Both the position numbers and the translations under genes were made by a program. Below, one piece after another: positions 58,531 through 64,000 of a stretch of DNA of 64,000 bases (within the stretch, counting starts at the first letter, position 1; the number at the start of each line of letters is the position of its first letter). This stretch comes from Malus domestica (taxonomy: Eukaryota > Streptophyta > Magnoliopsida > Rosales > Rosaceae). The notes beneath the pieces were generated by a model. The model was not told the DNA's origin, did no database searches, and worked only from the letters and a program-made list of their open reading frames with translations. The stretch covers positions 4,890,001 through 4,954,000 of the forward strand of contig NC_091674.1 of assembly GCF_042453785.1 (NCBI RefSeq), given 5' to 3'.

Positions 58531-59250
58531 AACTCGCACTCCGTTGTGCGGCTTAACACAAATTAAATGTAAATATATTATTGTATTAGTGAAAAAATAA
58601 AATCAATTGTACGGAGAAAAGAAATAGAGAATAATACTCAAGTGAAGGGTAGTTACAACCACACTGTCAAAACAGTTGCGGTGACCCATTTTTCATTTAT
58701 GAAGTGAGCCAAAAAACAATGGCACAATTTATTGCTAAAACTTAACTTTTGCCGGAAAATTAAATGCACTTTAACGTGTTCTTCTGCAGTCTCGTACGTT
58801 TTACTTACAGTGAGAAATGTAACAACGTTTCACATGTTGGATCGACCACTCCACAACCAAATCTTGAATCAAATGACCTACATTTAGGTGCATCTTTAAG
58901 TATTTGCTACTCGGATCAGAAATATTTTGCTAATGTAGGTCATGTATGAATGTGTGGTATCTGCGTGATTGACAATATTTTTTAGGTTACGATAGATGGG
59001 AATTGAATCATTGACCCGCTTAATTCTAACTTATTTCGTTATATGCACTCACCACTTGAATAGATTCTTTCATGTTGTTGTTTCACTACGTAGTCTCCAT
59101 TTTTCATATGATGTAGTGCACTTTTTGAACACGTATCAAATATTTATTGAACAATAACGCTACTAAAATTAAAACTTAGTTACATGAGCAAATCAATCTC
59201 CGTCACTTGGACTAAATTTATACTCACTTAAACTCAGTTACATGAGCAAA
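58531..59250. other. AT-rich intergenic DNA, no gene
   Basis: Nothing recognised beyond a repeated ACTTAGTTACATGAGCAAATC near 59176 and 59230 (short tandem duplication). Confidence 0.45.
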
Positions 59251-59254
59251 TCCA

Positions 59255-59672
59255 TCTACTCACTCAAGATGATGTCGGCTTGGCTGCGGAGGGGGTTTAT
59301 GTTGAGACAATTCGGCCTTTGCTACTGGCTAATCAGGTGGTGGTGCAGCATGTGCCTCGGGATGCAAACAATGTCGCTCATTGATTAGCTCGTTTTAATT
59401 TGCATCCTGAGGCACACGTTGCACCAAACATTGTCGGGTTTTATCATTATGGGTAGACACGGGTCCTCCGTGGTTAATGCAATGAATTGAGGATGAGTCT
59501 GGGATTGGGGTATGATGTAATTGGCAGGTTGGCTTCTTGTTCCTTGGTCGGGGTTTGTCCCACTGGGTTTACTCGGTTGAGGTCCTTTTAGAAGCCTTCT
59601 TCACCTGCTATAATTTTTATGTTTTGGTTTGTTATGAAATGAATTCCCTTTTACCGTAAAAAAAAAAAAATT
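59255..59672 (+). mobile_element. L1-type LINE 3' end, 5'-truncated
   Basis: The frame encodes the tail of an RNase H domain (AAEGVYVETIRPLLLANQVV, QHVPRDANNVAH then LARFNLHPE), followed by about 260 bp of 3' UTR and a poly-A tail (59660-59672). Typical short L1 insertion; one stop separates NNVAH from LARF. Confidence 0.8.
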
Positions 59673-61320
59673 GCATGGTATAAAATCCAACATTATATTT
59701 GACATGTTGGATTTCTCGACATATTCTTTTACATATAATTATTAAGCAAAGGACTTCCCATAGAGCTTCTTGCGTCCGATTAACTACTTTACACACTATC
59801 ACTACCCTTATTATATTATATTACCAAAGAAGTTTCCATGCATATGTGCATGCATGACTTACGTAGATAATTAATTAATGAAAGGGTATTTTCTTTTTAA
59901 TTTATTTCAAGTTAGATTTAAATCTAAAACATAGTAGTTTGTACATAATTACCATAATCACCAGAGCAATTCACTGTTGTATAAAAAAAAACAATAAACT
60001 TTAGAATTCAGAATTGGATCACATCAATAATCTATCTCAACCACTCGAATTTTGTGAGTAAAGAAAAAGATGGGACAAAGGTTTGGACGGTTAATGTGTC
60101 AAACTAGTTAATTCGAAAGGTTAATTTGTATTAGGTGTAAAAGTATCTATATACAATTCAAAAGGAATTGCATGAATCATGTGGATCGTGTTTGCAGCTT
60201 GATTAGATTTGGTTAAAGTGACCAAAAGAAGATTAGAGTGGTTAATTAGCATGCAGCGGAGAAAGTAAACTAAAATTATTCGCGAATGTTTGACTTACAT
60301 GAATGAGATAAATGATTACAGTGGTTTGTTATGGAAAATTTGATCCACTCTGTACAAAAATAAATTAAATTCCAAAAGAATGTGCTGGTCAACTCGACAG
60401 ATCATTTTAGAGAGTGGGAGCAGCTTTTGCATATCGGGAAGGATAATATATTTGTTGAGTCAAACATCTCATATTCCGGCTCAAAATCCAGCAGAGACTT
60501 TTGTCGAATAAGAAGTACCGCCAGAGAAGCTTCCCTCCAACAAAAAGTGACCCCAAATATTTAGCCAAATTCAGAGATATTCATTATTACTAAATTACTA
60601 TAATATAATGATATTCTTTTTTACATGTGATTTATTTTAGCTTCAACTGCAAGATCATTGTATTGAAAAATTACACAACCCCATAATTTTTATATTTTAT
60701 CAATCTCTAATTCTAATCTTCTGCCAGTATAGACTAAAATTCCCTTAATATTAACAATAAAATCAAAATCCACACATGCAAAATCAAATAAAAGAAATGT
60801 GGAAATTTTTAACATCCACAACTAATTGCATTACTAAACTGAGATTAGTTAGCTTTTGGTAAATGATAACTCATATCATAACAGAATTTAGTTTTAGTTA
60901 TTAATAACAAAAGGTTTCAAACCCTAAACAAGAAAGTTACTTAATTATCCTCTAAAACGTGTGGCGTGTGCACCTTTCCGTTTTACCAAAGAAGCAGAGG
61001 GGGATGTGGTTAGCAGTGGTACACCAATCGTCCCTATGAAATCTTGAAACTAATCTAATTAAATTACTGAAAATAGATTTGAATTTGAATGCATAGAAAA
61101 AACACATGTGCTCTAGCCAATCTAGTTATGTGAAGGCGTGCTTAAACATGGGACAATACTTGCATCCACCCTATGTGGTGCACCACCTTGTTAGTCCCTT
61201 GCATTTAATGCATTTTCACCGTACAAATTTAATAATTGGAACCATTCATTTTCTTGATCAAATCCAATTGTGAATATGTTTTTTGCCTTAAATATATCAT
61301 AAGTAGGTGAGCTTTCTCAT
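59673..61320. other. AT-rich region upstream of IQM, no gene seen
   Basis: Scattered short open frames only (for example 60382-60564). The last part (61000-61320) presumably contains the IQM promoter. Confidence 0.45.
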
Positions 61321-61370
61321 GTGGCCAATACCATGTGTGTGGATAACATACTTCAATTGTTACTGACTCC

Positions 61371-61376
<6 letters not shown>

Positions 61377-61416
<40 letters not shown>
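61377..61416. repeat. (CT)n microsatellite 1
   Basis: About 20 CT units, in the upstream or 5' leader region of the IQM gene. Confidence 0.9.
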
Positions 61417-61421
<5 letters not shown>

Positions 61422-61549
61422 CATGCTTTCTATATATAAAGGTTGCATTGCAAGAATAGCATGTAGCCAACGTATAGGTGCTGTGTTAAGCCAGAAACAT
61501 AGAAGAAAAACTAGGTAAATTAAGCTCTGAATTAGCTTAATAAAATAGA

Positions 61550-61644
61550 AACCCTATCAACTTTCTTCAACTACCCACATTGCCCGCTCTCTCTTTCATC
61601 ATTACCTGCCAATCCCCCCATTTGCATGCCCATTTCTTCTGTCT

Positions 61645-61710
<66 letters not shown>

Positions 61711-64000
61711 CCTTCTTTGTTTATCTCACCTCAATCTTTGTCTTAAACCAGTGCCATCTCTCCTTTTGATTCTGTCTCTGATTAAGGTAAACACTTATTG
61801 TGTACCCTTCATTTAATCTTTTTCAGTTGTTTCCCCCCCCCCCCTATTTTTGTGTTTAATTTGCCACCAATTATCAGACTTTTGTTTTTATGAATGTATC
61901 AAAATGCTCTCTTGAGTAATTCTTAATTTGTTTTTTGAAAATTGCAATGGGAGTGATATATTTTAGTACTTGCATTTAAGGCATTTGAGGAATTGGTTGT
62001 TTTTGTTGGATTTAAAGCCTGCTTTTTGCTATTTGCATGGAGGTTGCAAAAACAGCTTTTGAGGAACAATGTTTAGATTTCTTGTAGAAAAGCAGGAATG
62101 GGGAGGACATGGATTTCTCCATCCATGTATGTATAGAATGGTAGAACTCCATTCCTAAATGTTTGAACAGTAAGGGCTCATTTGGTGCTCATTGAGCTGT
62201 ATAACTCGCTATATTCAAGGTATGTTGAAGGACGGAACAAGAAGGTAGAAGATTAATTACTCATAAAGGACACTTATATTTTCTAATCACCACAAATAGA
62301 AAGAAGCGATGAGTTTCATTTATTTCTAGTCCCTTCTAATTCCGTCAAAATGAAAATCATTCGCCTCTGCCTTCACAATATCTCGAATTATTTGAGTTAT
62401 CCAATCTAATTTTGGAAACAAAACGAGCCATAATATTACTAATTATGATGTCTTTCGTGAATACTATGAACATTTTCATAACTAATTTTGTACATTTTGT
62501 TCATTTTTTGCAGTTATAGAGACCCCATAGATCTTGTTGTTACAGATCTTGGTTATTTGTGGTAAATTTATTTATTTAAATTCCTTGGTGGTCAATGGGG
62601 TTTCCAGTATCCTGCCCACTTGCAGATTTTGATGATTTGGATAGCCATTGTGGGGCTGTTCTTGTAAGTCCAGTTAGTCATAGGAAAGAAGAAGAGAGGA
62701 AGCCATTGCAGTCATTGAGCTCCAACACCTGCTGTGATTTGGCACCAACCGCTACAATGAAGTCACCTGGTTCAGGAAATATGAACTTTGAAGAAACAAT
62801 TAGCTTTAAAGAGATGGAATTAGATGCCGTTTCAGCAGACTCACCTTCCGGGGATGTGGAAAACAATGTGTCTGCTAGAGCAGAAAGCGGTATTGGAGAG
62901 AAACAGCGGACATCTGAGAACTCGTTCAAGGAGCCCAGATACCAGGCTGCATTGAGGCTGCAGAAAGTTTATAAGAGTTTTCGCACGAGAAGACAACTTG
63001 CGGATTGTGCAATTCTTGTGGAGCAGAGATGGTATGCATTGATTCGTGTGTGCTTGCAATTTGAAGAACCGTGCCATCCATTTTTTTCAGCATGAAAGGA
63101 AATGGAAATTTTTTTTATGCCTACTTCATGTGCGGTTAGATTTATATTTTGGTGGCTCACTTTGTAGGTGGAAGGTGCTCGATTTTGCTGAACTAAAGCG
63201 GAGCTCTATATCATTTTTCGACATTCAGAAACCTGAGACAGCTGTTTCTCGCTGGTCTCGGGCAAGAACTAAAGCTGCAAAGGTAAGCCTGTTCTAAAGC
63301 TGTGTGACCATGCATTGTGTACTGCTAAGTTATGGTTCTAATTTCTGCTGCAACTCTTTTGAAGGTGGGAAAAGGTTTGTCGAAGGATAAAAAAGCACGT
63401 AAACTTGCTTTGCAGCATTGGCTTGAGGCAGTAAGTTCCATACTTGGAGTCAATGTACTAAGTTTTCTTTACAGATTGAATTCTCACTCGTATTCCTTCC
63501 TCCTAACAGATTGATCCTCGACATCGCTATGGCCACAATCTTCACTTTTACTATGCCAGATGGCTCCATTGCGAAAGTAAAGAACCCTTCTTCTATTGGT
63601 AAGTAAATTTGGGACATCATACAATGATTACAGCCAAGAACATTGTATAGCACCTATTTCGTGATTACGAAAGTTTATTTCTTAATGCAGGCTCGATATA
63701 GGAGATGGAAGAGAAGTCAGCCATGAAGTATGCCCTAGGTCGAAGCTTCAAACACAATGCATCAAGTATCTTGGCCCGGTGAGCCTCAACTTTCATCATG
63801 ATTTTTCGTTCATGTTCTCGGTGTTCACCAAAGTTTCAATCTAACCCTAAACTTTCATAGGGAACCAAATTACTGATAACGGTTGCTTCATTTTGCAGAT
63901 CGAACGAGAGACTTACGAAATTGTAGTGCAGGATGGGAAGTTCGTGTACAAGCAGAGTGGAAACTTTCTTGACACATCAGAACCTAAAGGCACAAAGTGG
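61550..64000 (+). CDS. IQ-motif calmodulin-binding protein, IQM family (partial, runs off right edge)
   Basis: A CT-rich non-coding exon ends at 61786 (ATTAAG|GTAAAC); intron 1 ends at 62513. Coding exons are 62595-63031, 63168-63282, 63365-63430, 63510-63598, 63691-63778 and 63899 onward. The N-terminal 110 residues are polar and variable. Then comes one IQ motif (residues 117-137, [20 protein letters not shown]) that binds Ca-independent calmodulin. After it the IQM core reads [91 protein letters not shown]. IQMs act in calcium-linked stress and stomatal or catalase-related responses in Arabidopsis; which member this is cannot be settled from a partial. The window ends inside the exon at GTKW. 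Confidence 0.92.
61640..61708. repeat. (CT)n microsatellite 2
   Basis: More than 30 CT units inside the presumed IQM first exon, before the donor at 61787. The leucine/serine-rich open frame across it is an artefact of the repeat. Confidence 0.9.
62170..62432. mobile_element. Possible MITE in IQM intron 1
   Basis: GGGCTCATTTGGTGCTC near 62173 and CAAAACGAGCCAT near 62421 form an imperfect inverted pair (GGCTCATTTGGT/GGCTCGTTTTGT), a layout common in hAT-type MITEs. Target duplication not resolved. Confidence 0.45.

Noticed and set aside
61321-61816. Leu/Ser-rich open frames upstream of IQM
   Set aside because: They are translations of the (CT)n microsatellites.

Overview
The window is plant nuclear DNA. 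Genes have introns with canonical GT..AG borders, intergenic DNA is AT-rich and full of MITEs, LINEs and LTR fossils, and the proteins are eudicot-like. Several repeat families (RTE LINE ending in GTT repeats, TRIM with a TGGTATCAGAGC primer site, TGTGACAGCCCG-type LTR) are of kinds I associate with apple and pear, so I infer a Rosaceae genome, probably Malus or Pyrus. That identification is from memory, not a search.

Host genes that look functional: two identical-product RPS28 genes (5.5 kb and 43.4 kb), a BTB/POZ gene like At3g05675 (25.4-28.5 kb), an eEF1A-lysine methyltransferase-like gene on the minus strand (29.9-31.5 kb), two tandem RPS5 genes (44.7-46.4 and 47.8-50.4 kb), a tRNA-Ala(TGC) at 51.6 kb, homogentisate solanesyltransferase (51.8-56.4 kb, ten coding exons rebuilt, 389 aa) and the 5' part of an IQ-motif calmodulin-binding IQM gene that runs off the right edge (61.5-64 kb). 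Host fragments: two PPR pieces (left edge; 35.7-36.3 kb), a broken universal stress protein gene (18.0-18.9 kb), and a rhomboid-like RBL15 gene lacking its first exons (20.9-22.7 kb).

Layout. 0-6.6 kb: PPR fragment, solo LTR, MITE, RPS28 copy A. 6.7-12.3 kb: a non-autonomous LTR element carrying host gene pieces, next to an RTE LINE. 12.6-15.3 kb: a 2.7-kb inverted repeat. 16-18 kb: Copia remnant split by a TRIM. 18-23.4 kb: USP and RBL15 remains. 23.5-25.4 kb: MITEs. 25.4-31.5 kb: BTB and methyltransferase genes. 31.7-34.3 kb: L1 LINE split by a Copia remnant, then a TIR element. 35.3-44.4 kb: PPR fragment B, a three-deep nested TIR-element complex, RPS28 copy B. 44.7-56.5 kb: the RPS5-RPS5-tRNA-HST gene island. 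57-61 kb: LINE pieces and AT-rich DNA. 61.4 kb to the end: IQM.

The most striking observation is that five genes coding for unrelated proteins (RPS28 x2, RPS5 x2, BTB) begin with recognisably the same non-coding first exon, centred on GCGATTCAGCAC and ending in a donor GTCAGT/GTCGGT. The RPS28 and RPS5 copies also share upstream telo-box promoter sequence and parts of intron 1. This suggests that an RPS5-type promoter-leader-intron cassette was duplicated and now drives other coding regions. The other strong structures are the gene-capturing LTR element with LTR-promoter-like tandem repeats, and the nested MULE-like complex with a polypyrimidine/polypurine hairpin at its core. No CRISPR, operon or bacterial-type system is present.
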